A DNA stretch of 64,000 nt from Saccharobesus litoralis (GTDB lineage: Bacteria; Pseudomonadota; Gammaproteobacteria; Enterobacterales; Alteromonadaceae): assembly GCF_003063625.1 (NCBI RefSeq), contig NZ_CP026604.1, positions 3,078,065 through 3,142,064 on the forward strand, written 5' to 3'. The position numbers and the translations under genes are program-made. Shown piece after piece: positions 17,401-32,400 of the stretch. Each line of letters starts with the position of its first letter. Positions within the stretch are counted from its first letter, which is position 1. The notes under the pieces were generated by a model. It was not told where the DNA came from. It worked only from the letters and a program-made list of their open reading frames with translations, and did no database searches.

Positions 17401-20400
17401 TCAAAGACAGTGAAGGGAATATTTCGGATCCTATCACGGTTAATTTGGCTATAGCATCTGTCGATGATACTGCTCCAATTGGTCAAGATGATAGTGCCTT
17501 TGTTGTTGAAGGCGCTTCTGTTGTCATCAATGTTGCTGCAAATGACTCTGACAGCGAATCAGCGCTTGATTTATCTTCTATTCAAGTGGTTAGCAACCCT
17601 GAAAATGGTCAAGTCACAGTTAACGATGATGGCACTATTACTTATCTGCATGATGATTCAGATACCACCTCAGATGTATTTACCTACACCATCACAGATG
17701 CTGCAGGTAATGTAAGTGATGCCATTACGGTCAATGTCGCCATTGCAGGTGTAGAAGATGTTGTCACTGCAACGTTGTCGGCCACGGAAAGTGTCTCAGA
17801 AGATGGTGGTAATGTAGAGTACATTGTTAAATTGACCGATGCTGACGGTAACGCGATCAGTACAGCTGAGCCAGTCGTAGTAACCTTAGCTAATGGTGAA
17901 ACGATTACCATTGCTAGCGGACAAGATACTGGTAGCGTCACAACGTTAATCAATCAAGATGATGTGTACATTGACGCTACGAGTATCAGCAACACTATAA
18001 CTAATATTTCCGGTGGCGAATCATTTGAAAAGCTAGTGTCAGCGGGTAATTCTGTTACTACTGCCATTACTGATGATACTGACCAAGTTACGGCTAAACT
18101 AACGGCCACACAGTCAACGTCTGAAGATGCTGGCAATATTACTTACACTGTCAGCTTAACTGACGCTGATGACAACTTAGTGGTTGCGCAATCTGATGTT
18201 GTTGTAACGCTCGACAACGGAGAAGTGGTTACAATATTAGCAGGCCAGTCTTCCGCTAATGCCGTCATTACTGTTGATAGGGATGATGTATTAGTTGAAA
18301 CGGATAGTGTGAGCAATAGCATTACCGCTATTACTGGTGGCAATGAGTTTGAAAGCTTGATTGCTGATACAAGCGTCATCCGCACATCTATTGTTGATGA
18401 CTCTGATGTAGTACTTATTTCTATTTCAGGTGACAGTCAAGTTGTTGAGGGCAGTTCAGCTAACTATACCGTATCTATTTCTCATGCCCCAGTTAATGAT
18501 ATTCAAGTTGAGGTCAATTACTCAGGTACAGCAAGCGATGGCACAGATTACAATGGTGTAACCAGTGTTACCATTGCAGCAGGAACCACAAGCGCTAGCT
18601 TTACTTTAGCAACATTGGACGATGTATTAGCTGAAGGCTCTGAAAGTATTGTGATTTCGTTAGGCAGTATTTCAGGTGGCTCAGAATTTGAAGGCATTGC
18701 GTTAGATGATACGGCAGCGGAAATTACCACCACATTAGTTGAAAGTGAAGATATTGTAGAGGTTTCATTAACTGGTGATAGCCAAGTCGTAGAGGGCAAT
18801 AGTGCCTCATACACAGTTAGCGTAACAGAAACACCAACAACAGATATCACCGTTAATTTCACCTATTCTGGCATAGCAGCAGATGGCAGTGATTTTACAG
18901 GCGTCGCCAGTATTCAAATCGCCGCAGGCACCACGATCTCGCAATTTGATTTAGCTACTCTTGACGATGCTTACGCTGAAGGAGCAGAAAGCTTTACTAT
19001 TGCTATTGATACTGTGTCTGGTGGTGGTTTTGAAGCCATTGGCGCAAGCTCTACTCAAAGTACGGTCACTACGACGATTTATGATTCACTAGATGATGGT
19101 GATCCGAATACTCCACAAGAAGATCCTGATACCGTATTAGTGTCAATTTCCGGCGATAGCCAAGTAGTGGAAGGGGAAACCGCTAGCTACACCCTTAGCG
19201 TGGACACAGCGCCTGTTTCTGATGTTACTGTTGTTGTGACATACAGCGGCACTGCAGCAGATGGTAATGATTATACCGGTGTTAGTACAATCACGATCCC
19301 GTCGGGTTCAACATCAACTAATTTTGATGTTAGTACTATTGATGATGTATTCGCAGAAGGTGCAGAAGATTTCACTATTACTATAGATAGTGTTAATGGT
19401 GGTGGTTTTGAAGCCATTGCTGCAGATGAATCTAGCAACTCTGTACAAACGACGATTTATGATTCACTAGATGATGGTGATCCGAATACTCCACAAGAAG
19501 ATCCTGATACCGTATTAGTGTCAATTTCCGGTGACAGCCAAGTGGTGGAAGGTGAAACCGCTAGCTACACCCTTAGCGTGGACACAGCCCCTGTTTCTGA
19601 CGTTACCGTTGTAGTGACTTACAGCGGCACTGCAGCAGATGGTAATGATTATACCGGTGTTAGCACGATCACTATCCCGTCAGGTTCAACATCAACTAAT
19701 TTTGATGTTAGCACTATTGATGATGTATTCGCAGAAGGAGCAGAAGATTTCACTATCACGATAGATAGTGTTAATGGTGGTGGTTTTGAAGCCATTGCTG
19801 CAGATGAATCTAGCAACTCTGTACAAACGACGATTTATGATTCGGTCGTTAATGATCCAAACGATCCGAATGAACCGAAAGAGCCAGCGGATACGGTTTA
19901 CGTCTCGCTAACCGGTGACAACCAAGTGGTTGAAGGCGAAAGTGCCTCTTACTCACTATCGGTTGAAGAAACACCAACTTCCGATATTACCGTGTCTTTC
20001 ACTTACTCAGGTACGGCGGCTAATGGTGATGATTATACGGGTGTCGCGACAGCCACGATTGCGGCCGGTAGCACCACAGCTGAATTTGATATTGCCACGA
20101 TTGATGACGTGTTTGCAGAAGGTGCGGAAAACTTCACTATCACAATTGATAGCGTCACTGGCGGCGGCTTTGAAGCGATTGCGGCGAAAGACGGTGCTAA
20201 CAGTGTTACCACGACAATCTACGATTCAGTCGTTAATGATCCAAACGATCCGAATGAACCGAAAGAGCCAGCGGATACGGTTTACGTCTCGCTAACCGGT
20301 GACAGCCAAGTGGTTGAAGGTGAGAGCGCAAGCTACACATTATCGGTTGAAGAAACTCCGACTTCCGATATTAGCGTATCTTTCACTTATACCGGCACAG

Positions 20401-23400
20401 CGGCGAATGGTGATGACTATACCGGCGTCGCGACGGCCACCATTGCGGCAGGTAGCACCACAGCTGAATTTGATATTGCCACGATTGATGACGTGTTTGC
20501 AGAAGGTGCGGAAAACTTCACGATTAGTATAGACTCAGTCACTGGCGGCGGTTTTGAAGCCATCGCGGCGAAAGATGGTGCCGACAGCGTTACTACGACG
20601 ATTTACGATTCAGTCGTTAATGATCCAAACGATCCAAATGAACCGAAAGAGCCAGCGGATACGGTTTACGTATCGCTAACTGGCGACAGCCAAGTGGTTG
20701 AAGGCGAAAGTGCCTCTTACTCACTATCGGTTGAAGAAACACCAACTTCCGATATTACCGTGTCTTTCACTTATAGCGGCACAGCGGCGAATGGTGATGA
20801 CTATACCGGCGTCGCGACAGCCACCATTGCGGCAGGTTCTACCACAGCTGAATTTGATATTGCCACGATTGATGACGTGTTTGCGGAAGGTGCAGAGAAT
20901 TTCACTATCACCATTGATAGCGTCACTGGCGGCGGCTTTGAAGCGATTGCGGCGAAAGACGGTGCTAACAGTGTTACCACGACAATTTACGATTCAGTCG
21001 TTAATGATCCAAACGATCCAAATGAACCGAAAGAGCCAGCGGATACGGTTTACGTCTCGCTAACCGGTGACAGCCAAGTGGTTGAAGGCGAAAGTGCCTC
21101 TTACTCACTATCGGTTGAAGCCACACCGACTTCCGATATTACCGTGTCTTTCACTTATAGCGGCACAGCGGCTAATGGCGATGACTATACGGGTGTCGCG
21201 ACAGCCACGATTGCAGCGGGTTCAACCACAGCTGAATTTGATATCGCGACCATCGATGACGTATTTGCGGAAGGTGCAGAGAACTTCACGATTAGCATTG
21301 ATTCAGTGACTGGCGGCGGCTTTGAAGCGATAGCCGCGAAAGACGGTGCCAACAGCGTTACCACGACAATCTACGATTCAGTGATCAATGATCCAAACGA
21401 TCCAAATGAACCGAAAGAGCCAGCGGATACAGTTTACGTATCGCTAACTGGTGACAGCCAAGTGGTTGAAGGTGAGAGCGCAAGCTACACATTATCGGTT
21501 GAAGAAACTCCGACTTCCGATATTAGCGTATCTTTCACTTATAGCGGCACAGCGGCGAATGGTGATGACTATACCGGCGTCGCGACGGCCACCATTGCAG
21601 CGGGTTCAACCACAGCTGAATTTGATATCGCGACCATCGATGACGTATTTGCGGAAGGTGCAGAGAACTTCACGATTAGCATTGATTCAGTGACTGGCGG
21701 CGGCTTTGAAGCGATAGCCGCGAAAGACGGTGCTAACAGTGTTACCACCACTATCTACGATTCAGTCGTTAATGATCCAAACGATCCGAATGAACCGAAA
21801 GAGCCAGCGGATACGGTTTACGTCTCGCTAACCGGTGACAACCAAGTGGTTGAAGGCGAAAGTGCCTCTTATTCACTATCGGTTGAAGAAACACCGACTT
21901 CCGATATTACCGTGTCGTTCACTTACACAGGTACGGCAGCTAATGGTGATGACTATACTGGCGTCGCGACAGCCACCATTGCGGCCGGTAGCACCACAGC
22001 TGAATTTGATATCGCGACCATTGATGACGTATTTGCGGAAGGTGCAGAAAACTTTACGATTAGCATAGACTCAGTCACCGGCGGCGGCTTTGAAGCGATT
22101 GCCGCAAAAGACGATGCTAACAGTGTTACCACCACTATCTACGATTCAGTCGTTAATGATCCAAACGATCCGAATGAACCAAAAGAGCCAGCCGATACAG
22201 TTTACGTATCGCTAACTGGCGACAGCCAAGTGGTTGAAGGCGAAAGTGCCTCTTACTCACTATCGGTTGAAGAAACACCAACTTCCGATATTACTGTGTC
22301 TTTCACCTACACAGGTACGGCGGCTAATGGTGATGATTATACCGGTGTCGCGACAGCCACGATTGCAGCGGGTTCAACCACAGCTGAATTTGATATCGCG
22401 ACCATCGATGACGTATTTGCGGAAGGTGCAGAGAACTTCACGATTAGCATTGATTCAGTGACTGGCGGCGGCTTTGAAGCGATTGCGGCGAAAGACGGTG
22501 CTAACAGTGTTACCACGACAATCTACGATTCAGTCGTTAATGATCCAAACGATCCAAATGAACCGAAAGAGCCAGCCGATACGGTTTACGTCTCGCTAAC
22601 CGGTGACAGCCAAGTGGTGGAAGGCGAAAGTGCCTCTTACTCACTATCGGTTGAAGAAACACCAACTTCCGATATTACCGTGTCTTTCACTTACTCAGGT
22701 ACGGCGGCTAATGGTGATGATTATACGGGTGTCGCGACAGCCACGATTGCGGCAGGTTCAACCACAGCCGAGTTTGATATTGCCACGATTGATGACGTAT
22801 TTGCGGAAGGTGCCGAGAATTTCACTATCACAATTGATAGTGTCACTGGCGGCGGTTTTGAAGCCATCGCGGCCAAAGACGGTGCTAACAGTGTTACCAC
22901 CACAATCTACGATTCAGTCGTTAATGATCCAAACGATCCAAATGAACCGAAAGAGCCAGCCGATACGGTTTACGTCTCGCTAACCGGTGACAGCCAAGTG
23001 GTTGAAGGCGAAAGTGCCTCTTACTCACTATCGGTTGAAGAAACACCAACGTCAGACATTACCGTGTCCTTCACTTACACAGGTACGGCAGCTAATGGAG
23101 ATGATTATACCGGCGTGGCGACAGCCACGATTGCGGCGGGTTCAACCACAGCCGAATTTGATATCGCGACCATTGATGATGTGTTTGCGGAAGGCGCAGA
23201 GAACTTCACGATTAGTATAGACTCAGTCACTGGCGGCGGCTTTGAAGCGATAGCGGCGAAAGACGGTGCCGACAGCGTTACTACGACAATTTTTGAATCC
23301 GAAAATGCAGTTTATGTTGGGATCAGCGGTGATAGCCAAGTCATTGAAGGTGAAGCTGCAAGTTACCAATTAAATGTTAATGAAACCCCAGCAACTGATA

Positions 23401-26400
23401 TTACTGTTAATCTAACTTATACAGGTGTTGCGCAAGACGGTACCGATTTTACCGGTGTGACCACGGTCACTATCGCGGCGGGTAGCACCACGGCAGCATT
23501 TGATATTACCACTATTGATGACGTATTTGCGGAAGGTGCAGAAAGTTTCACTGTGAATATTGATTCGTTATCCGGTGGTGGATTTGAAGTCCTTGTACGT
23601 GATCCTGACAATCAAAGTGTCGAAACCACAATCTACGATTCTGTAGTTAATGATCCAAACGATCCAAATGAACCGAAAGAGCCAGCGGATACGGTTTACG
23701 TCTCGCTAACCGGTGACAGCCAAGTGGTTGAAGGCGAAAGTGCCTCTTACTCACTATCGGTTGAAGCCACACCGACTTCCGATATTACCGTGTCTTTCAC
23801 TTATAGCGGCACAGCGGCTAATGGCGATGACTATACGGGTGTCGCGACAGCCACGATTGCAGCGGGTTCAACCACAGCTGAATTTGATATCGCGACCATC
23901 GATGACGTATTTGCGGAAGGTGCAGAGAACTTCACGATTAGCATTGATTCAGTGACTGGCGGCGGCTTTGAAGCGATAGCCGCGAAAGACGGTGCCAACA
24001 GCGTTACCACGACAATCTACGATTCAGTGATCAATGATCCAAACGATCCAAATGAACCGAAAGAGCCAGCGGATACAGTTTACGTATCGCTAACTGGTGA
24101 CAACCAAGTGGTTGAAGGTGAAAGTGCCTCTTACTCACTATCGGTTGAAGAAACACCGACTTCTGATATTACCGTGTTTTTCACTTATAGCGGCACAGCA
24201 GCGAATGGTGATGATTATACCGGCGTGGCGACAGCCACGATTGCGGCGGGTTCAACCACAGTTGAATTTGATATTGCCACGATTGATGACGTGTTTGCAG
24301 AAGGCGCAGAGAATTTCACTATCACAATTGATAGCGTCACTGGCGGCGGTTTTGAAGCCATCGCGGCGAAAGACGGTGCTAACAGTGTTACCACCACTAT
24401 CTACGATTCAGTCGTTAATGATCCAAACGATCCGAATGAACCAAAAGAGCCAGCCGATACAGTTTACGTCTCGCTAACCGGCGACAGCCAAGTGGTTGAA
24501 GGCGAAAGTGCCTCTTACTCACTATCGGTTGAAGAAACACCGACTTCTGATATTAGCGTGTCTTTCACCTACACAGGTACGGCGGCTAATGGTGATGATT
24601 ATACCGGTGTCGCGACAGCCACGATTGCGGCGGGTTCAACCACAGCCGAATTTGACATCGCGACCATTGATGACGTGTTTGCGGAAGGCGCAGAGAACTT
24701 CACGATCAGCATTGACTCAGTCACTGGCGGCGGTTTTGAAGCGATAGCGGCGAAAGACGGTGCTAACAGTGTTACCACGACAATTTACGATTCAGTCGTT
24801 AATGATCCAAACGATCCAAATGAACCGAAAGAGCCAGCGGATACAGTCTATGTCTCGCTAACCGGTGACAGCCAAGTGGTTGAAGGTGAGAGCGCAAGCT
24901 ACACATTATCGGTTGAAGAAACTCCGACTTCCGATATTAGCGTATCTTTCACTTATAGCGGCACAGCGGCGAATGGTGATGACTATACCGGCGTCGCGAC
25001 GGCCACCATTGCAGCGGGTTCAACCACAGCTGAATTTGATATCGCGACCATTGATGACGTATTTGCGGAAGGTGCAGAAAACTTCACGATTAGCATAGAC
25101 TCAGTCACCGGCGGCGGCTTTGAAGCGATAGCCGCGAAAGACGGTGCTAACAGTGTTACCACCACTATCTACGATTCAGTCGTTAATGATCCAAACGATC
25201 CGAATGAACCAAAAGAGCCAGCGGATACGGTTTACGTATCGCTAACTGGCGACAGCCAAGTGGTTGAAGGCGAAAGTGCCTCTTACTCACTATCGGTTGA
25301 AGAAACACCAACTTCCGATATTACCGTGTCTTTCACTTACTCAGGTACGGCGGCTAATGGTGATGATTATACGGGTGTCGCGACAGCCACGATTGCGGCC
25401 GGTAGCACAACAGCCGAGTTTGATATCGCGACCATTGATGATGTTTTTGCTGAAGGTGCGGAAAACTTCACTATCACAATTGATAGCGTCACTGGCGGCG
25501 GCTTTGAAGCGATTGCGGCGAAAGACGGTGCTAACAGTGTTACCACGACAATCTACGATTCAGTCGTTAATGATCCAAACGATCCGAATGAACCGAAAGA
25601 GCCAGCGGATACGGTTTACGTCTCGCTAACCGGTGACAGCCAAGTGGTTGAAGGTGAGAGCGCAAGCTACACATTATCGGTTGAAGAAACTCCGACTTCC
25701 GATATTAGCGTATCTTTCACTTATACCGGCACAGCGGCGAATGGTGATGACTATACCGGCGTCGCGACGGCCACCATTGCGGCAGGTAGCACCACAGCTG
25801 AATTTGATATTGCCACGATTGATGACGTGTTTGCAGAAGGTGCGGAAAACTTCACGATTAGTATAGACTCAGTCACTGGCGGCGGTTTTGAAGCCATCGC
25901 GGCGAAAAACGGGGCTAACAGCGTTACCACGACAATTTACGATTCGGTCGTTAATGATCCAAACGATCCGAATGAACCGAAAGAGCCAGCGGATACGGTT
26001 TACGTCTCGCTAACCGGTGACAACCAAGTGGTTGAAGGCGAAAGTGCCTCTTATTCACTATCGGTTGAAGAAACACCGACTTCCGATATTACCGTGTCGT
26101 TCACTTACACAGGTACGGCAGCTAATGGTGATGACTATACTGGCGTCGCGACAGCCACCATTGCGGCCGGTAGCACCACAGCTGAATTTGATATCGCGAC
26201 CATTGATGACGTATTTGCGGAAGGTGCAGAAAACTTTACGATTAGCATAGACTCAGTCACCGGCGGCGGCTTTGAAGCGATTGCCGCAAAAGACGATGCT
26301 AACAGTGTTACCACCACTATCTACGATTCAGTCGTTAATGATCCAAACGATCCGAATGAACCGAAAGAGCCAGCGGATACGGTTTACGTCTCGCTAACCG

Positions 26401-29400
26401 GTGACAACCAAGTGGTTGAAGGCGAAAGTGCCTCTTATTCACTATCGGTTGAAGAAACACCGACTTCCGATATTAGCGTGTCTTTCACTTATAGCGGTAC
26501 AGCAGCTAATGGCGATGATTATACTGGCGTCGCGACAGCCACGATTGCGGCAGGTAGCACCACAGCTGAATTTGATATCGCGACCATTGATGATGTCTTC
26601 GCTGAAGGTGCAGAGAATTTCACGATTAGCATAGACTCAGTCACCGGCGGCGGCTTTGAAGCGATTGCCGCAAAAGACGATGCTAACAGCGTTACTACGA
26701 CGATTTACGATTCTGTAGTTAATGATCCAAACGATCCAAATGAACCGAAAGAGCCTGCGGATACAGTCTATGTCTCGCTAACCGGTGACAGCCAAGTGGT
26801 TGAAGGTGAGAGCGCAAGCTACACATTATCGGTTGAAGAAACTCCGACTTCCGATATTAGCGTATCTTTCACTTATAGCGGCACAGCGGCGAATGGTGAT
26901 GACTATACCGGCGTCGCGACGGCCACCATTGCAGCGGGTTCAACCACAGCTGAATTTGATATCGCGACCATCGATGACGTATTTGCGGAAGGTGCAGAGA
27001 ACTTCACGATTAGCATTGATTCAGTGACTGGCGGCGGCTTTGAAGCGATAGCCGCGAAAGACGGTGCTAACAGTGTTACCACCACTATCTACGATTCAGT
27101 CGTTAATGATCCAAACGATCCGAATGAACCGAAAGAGCCAGCGGATACGGTTTACGTCTCGCTAACCGGTGACAACCAAGTGGTTGAAGGCGAAAGTGCC
27201 TCTTATTCACTATCGGTTGAAGAAACACCGACTTCTGATATTACCGTGTTTTTCACTTATAGCGGCACAGCAGCGAATGGTGATGATTATACCGGCGTGG
27301 CGACAGCCACGATTGCGGCGGGTTCAACCACAGTTGAATTTGATATTGCCACGATTGATGACGTGTTTGCAGAAGGCGCAGAGAATTTCACTATCACAAT
27401 TGATAGCGTCACTGGCGGCGGTTTTGAAGCCATCGCGGCGAAAGACGGTGCTAACAGTGTTACCACCACTATCTACGATTCAGTCGTTAATGATCCAAAC
27501 GATCCGAATGAACCAAAAGAGCCAGCCGATACAGTTTACGTCTCGCTAACCGGCGACAGCCAAGTGGTTGAAGGCGAAAGTGCCTCTTACTCACTATCGG
27601 TTGAAGAAACACCGACTTCTGATATTAGCGTGTCTTTCACCTACACAGGTACGGCGGCTAATGGTGATGATTATACCGGTGTCGCGACAGCCACGATTGC
27701 GGCGGGTTCAACCACAGCCGAATTTGACATCGCGACCATTGATGACGTGTTTGCGGAAGGCGCAGAGAACTTCACGATCAGCATTGACTCAGTCACTGGC
27801 GGCGGTTTTGAAGCGATAGCGGCGAAAGACGGTGCTAACAGCGTTACCACGACAATTTACGATTCGGTCGTTAATGATCCAAACGATCCGAATGAACCGA
27901 AAGAGCCAGCGGATACGGTTTACGTCTCGCTAACCGGTGACAGCCAAGTGGTGGAAGGCGAAAGTGCCTCTTACTCACTATCGGTTGAAGAAACACCAAC
28001 TTCCGATATTACCGTGTCTTTCACTTACTCAGGTACGGCGGCTAATGGTGATGATTATACGGGTGTCGCGACAGCCACGATTGCGGCAGGTTCAACCACA
28101 GCCGAGTTTGATATTGCCACGATTGATGACGTATTTGCGGAAGGTGCCGAGAATTTCACTATCACAATTGATAGTGTCACTGGCGGCGGTTTTGAAGCCA
28201 TCGCGGCCAAAGACGGTGCTAACAGTGTTACCACCACAATCTACGATTCAGTCGTTAATGATCCAAACGATCCAAATGAACCAAAAGAGCCAGCCGATAC
28301 GGTTTACGTCTCGCTAACCGGTGACAGCCAAGTGGTTGAAGGCGAAAGTGCCTCTTACTCACTATCGGTTGAAGCCACACCGACTTCCGATATTACCGTG
28401 TCGTTCACTTACACAGGTACGGCAGCTAATGGTGATGACTATACTGGCGTCGCGACAGCCACGATTGCAGCAGGTTCAACCACAGCCGAATTTGATATCG
28501 CGACCATAGATGACGTGTTTGCAGAAGGCGCTGAGAATTTCACTATCACAATTGATAGCGTTACCGGCGGCGGTTTTGAAGCGATAGCCGCGAAAGACGG
28601 TGCTAACAGTGTTACCACCACTATCTACGATTCAGTCGTTAATGATCCAAACGATCCGAATGAACCAAAAGAGCCAGCCGATACAGTCTATGTCTCGTTA
28701 ACCGGTGATAGCCAAGTGGTGGAAGGCGAAAGTGCCTCTTACTCACTATCGGTTGAAGAAACACCGACTTCTGATATTACCGTGTTTTTCACTTATAGCG
28801 GCACAGCAGCGAATGGTGATGATTATACCGGCGTGGCGACAGCCACGATTGCGGCGGGTTCAACCACAGTTGAATTTGATATTGCCACGATTGATGACGT
28901 GTTTGCAGAAGGCGCAGAGAATTTCACTATCACAATTGATAGCGTCACTGGCGGCGGTTTTGAAGCCATCGCGGCGAAAGACGATGCCGACAGTGTTACT
29001 ACCACTATTTACGAATCTGAAAACGCTGTTTATGTTGGAATTCAAGGAACTGAGCAGTTAGAGGAAGGTGAAACGGCTAGCTACACGTTGACCGTTGGTG
29101 AAACGCCAATTTCTGATATTGTCGTCGACATTAAATATACAGGTGTAGCAGAGGATGGTTCTGATTTCACTGGTGTAGCTCAAGTTACTATTAATGCAGG
29201 TTCAAATACTGCTTCATTTGATATTTCTACAATCGATGATTCAAATATTGAAGGTAGTGAAAGCTTTAAAGTAGACATCGATTCCCTAAGCGGCGGTGGC
29301 TTTGAAGTATTAGTAAGAGATCCAGATAACAGCAGTGTAACCACTACCATTATTGATAATGAAATAGATGCTAAAGCAGATAGTGGCACAACAGATGAAG

Positions 29401-32400
29401 ATACAGTATTAACTGTATCAAGTGAAAATGGTGTCTTAGCTAATGATCAATCTTTGGCTGGAAAAGCTATTAGTGTTGTTGCTGTTAATGGTGTGGCAAA
29501 TGCAGTGGGTAATGCAACCGTTTTAACTAGTGGTGCTAAAGTAACACTTAATGCGGATGGTAGTTATAGCTATGATCCGAATGGTCAATATGAATATTTG
29601 GCGGATGGCGAAAGTGCCAATGACTCATTTACCTATACCGTATCAGATAGTGAAGGTAATACAGCGACCAAGACGGTGACTATTTCAATAAATGGTATTG
29701 ACGATGACACCACATCGAGCGACCTGACTAACCAAAGCGGTGTTGATGCTGAGTCCTTCGAATACGACGTGAGCGGCAACTTCAACGATGTGGATTCCGA
29801 CCTGACCTACAGTGTGACTGGCTTACCGGCTGGCTTAAGTATCGATGAAAACACCGGCGTGATCAGCGGTACCATCGACAACAGCGCGTCGCAAGGTGGC
29901 ACCGATGGTGTGTACACCGTGACGGTAACGGCGACGGGTGATGGCGCACCGGTGAGTGAAAGCTTCGAACTTAGCGTTAGCAACCCAGGGCCAGACTTTA
30001 TTAATGAAACCAGCGGTCAAGACGATGACGCCTACAGCTTCAGTGCCGAAGAAGGCACCAGCCAAGGCAATGTTGTAGGCACCGCCGGCGCGAGCGATAC
30101 GGATAACGACGACCTGAGCTACAGCATTGTCAGTGGTAATGACGATGGCCTATTCGCTATCGACCCAGACACGGGTGCCATCAGCGTCACCAAAGACATC
30201 GACGATGCCGATTTAGGTAACTACAGCTTAAGTGTTCAAGTGAATGACGGCGAAGGTGGGTCAGACACGGCGACGGTCAGTATTAGCTTAACCAATGTTG
30301 ACGATGACACCACATCGAGCGACCTCACTAACCAAAGCGGTGTTGATGCTGAGTCATTCGAATACGACGTGAGCGGCAACTTCAACGATGTGGATTCCGA
30401 CCTGACCTACAGTGTGACTGGCTTACCGGCTGGCTTAAGTATCGATGAAAACACCGGCGTGATCAGCGGTACCATTGACAACAGCGCATCGCAAGGTGGC
30501 ACCGATGGGGTGTACACCGTGACGGTAACGGCGACGGGTGATGGCGCACCGGTGAGTGAAAGCTTCGAACTTAGCGTTAGCAACCCAGGGCCAGACTTTA
30601 TTAATGAAACCAGCGGTCAAGACGATGACGCCTACAGCTTCAGTGCCGAAGAAGGCACCAGCCAAGGCAGTGTTGTGGGCACGGCCGGCGCTAGCGATAC
30701 CGATAACGACGACCTAAGCTACAGCATTGTTAGTGGTAATGACGATGGTCTATTCGCCATCGACCCAGACACGGGTGCCATCAGCGTCACCAAAGACATC
30801 GATGATGCTGATTTAGGCAACTACAGCTTAAATGTTCAAGTGAACGACGGCGAAGGTGGCACAGACACGGCGACGGTCAGTATTAGCTTAACCAATGTTG
30901 ACGATGACACCACATCGAACGACCTCACTAACCAAAGCGGTGTTGATGCTGAGTCCTTCGAATACGACGTGAGCGGCAACTTCAACGATGTGGATTCAGA
31001 CCTGACCTACAGTGTGACAGGCTTACCGGCTGGCTTAAGTATCGATGAAAACACCGGCGTGATCAGCGGTACCATCGACAACAGCGCATCGCAAGGTGGC
31101 ACCGATGGGGTGTACACCGTGACGGTAACGGCGACGGGTGATGGCGCACCGGTGAGTGAAAGCTTCGAACTTAGCGTTAGCAACCCAGGGCCAGACTTTA
31201 TTAATGAAACCAGCGGTCAAGACGATGACGCCTACAGCTTCAGTGCCGAAGAAGGCACCAGCCAAGGCAGTGTTGTGGGCACGGCCGGCGCTAGCGATAC
31301 CGATAACGACGACCTAAGCTACAGCATTGTTAGTGGTAATGACGATGGTCTATTCGCCATCGACCCAGACACGGGTGCTATCAGCGTCACCAAAGACATC
31401 GATGATGCTGATTTAGGCAACTACAGCTTAAATGTTCAAGTGAACGACGGCGAAGGTGGCACAGACACGGCGACGGTCAGTATTAGCTTAACCAATGTTG
31501 ACGATGACACCACATCGAACGACCTCACTAACCAAAGCGGTGTTGATGCTGAGTCCTTCGAATACGACGTGAGCGGCAACTTCAACGATGTGGATTCCGA
31601 CCTGACCTACAGTGTGACAGGCTTACCGGCTGGCTTAAGTATCGATGAAAACACCGGCGTGATTAGCGGTACCATCGACAACAGCGCGTCGCAAGGTGGC
31701 ACCGATGGCGTGTACACCGTGACGGTAACGGCGACGGGTGATGGCGCACCGGTGAGTGAAAGCTTCGAACTTAGCGTTAGCAACCCAGGGCCAGACTTTA
31801 TTAATGAAACCAGCGGTCAAGACGATGACGCCTACAGCTTCAGTGCCGAAGAAGGCACCAGCCAAGGCAGTGTTGTGGGTACGGCCGGCGCTAGCGATAC
31901 GGATAACGACGACCTAAGCTACAGCATTGTCAGTGGTAATGACGATGGCCTATTCGCTATCGACCCAGCCACGGGTGCTATCAGCGTCACTAAAGACATC
32001 GACGATGCCGATTTAGGCAACTACAGCTTAAGTGTTCAAGTGAATGACGGCGAAGGTGGCACAGACACGGCGACGGTCAGTATTAGCTTAACCAACGTTG
32101 ACGATGACACCACATCGAGCGACCTCACGAACCAAAGCGGTGTTGATGCTGAGTCATTCGAATACGACGTGAGCGGCAACTTCAACGATGTGGATTCAGA
32201 CCTGACCTACAGTGTGACTGGCTTACCGGCTGGCTTAAGTATCGATGAAAACACCGGCGTGATTAGCGGCACCATCGACAACAGCGCATCGCAAGGTGGC
32301 ACCGATGGTGTGTACACCGTGACGGTAACGGCGACGGGTGATGGCGCACCTGTGAGTGAAAGCTTCGAACTTAGCGTTAGCAACCCAGGGCCAGACTTTA

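Noticed and set aside
19915-28990. Many + and - strand frames of 60-126 codons within the Calx-beta array
   Set aside because: Alternative-frame shadows of the 384-bp repeat; composition is biased (Arg/Leu/Pro/Gln-rich) and the main frame is unbroken for 9480 codons.
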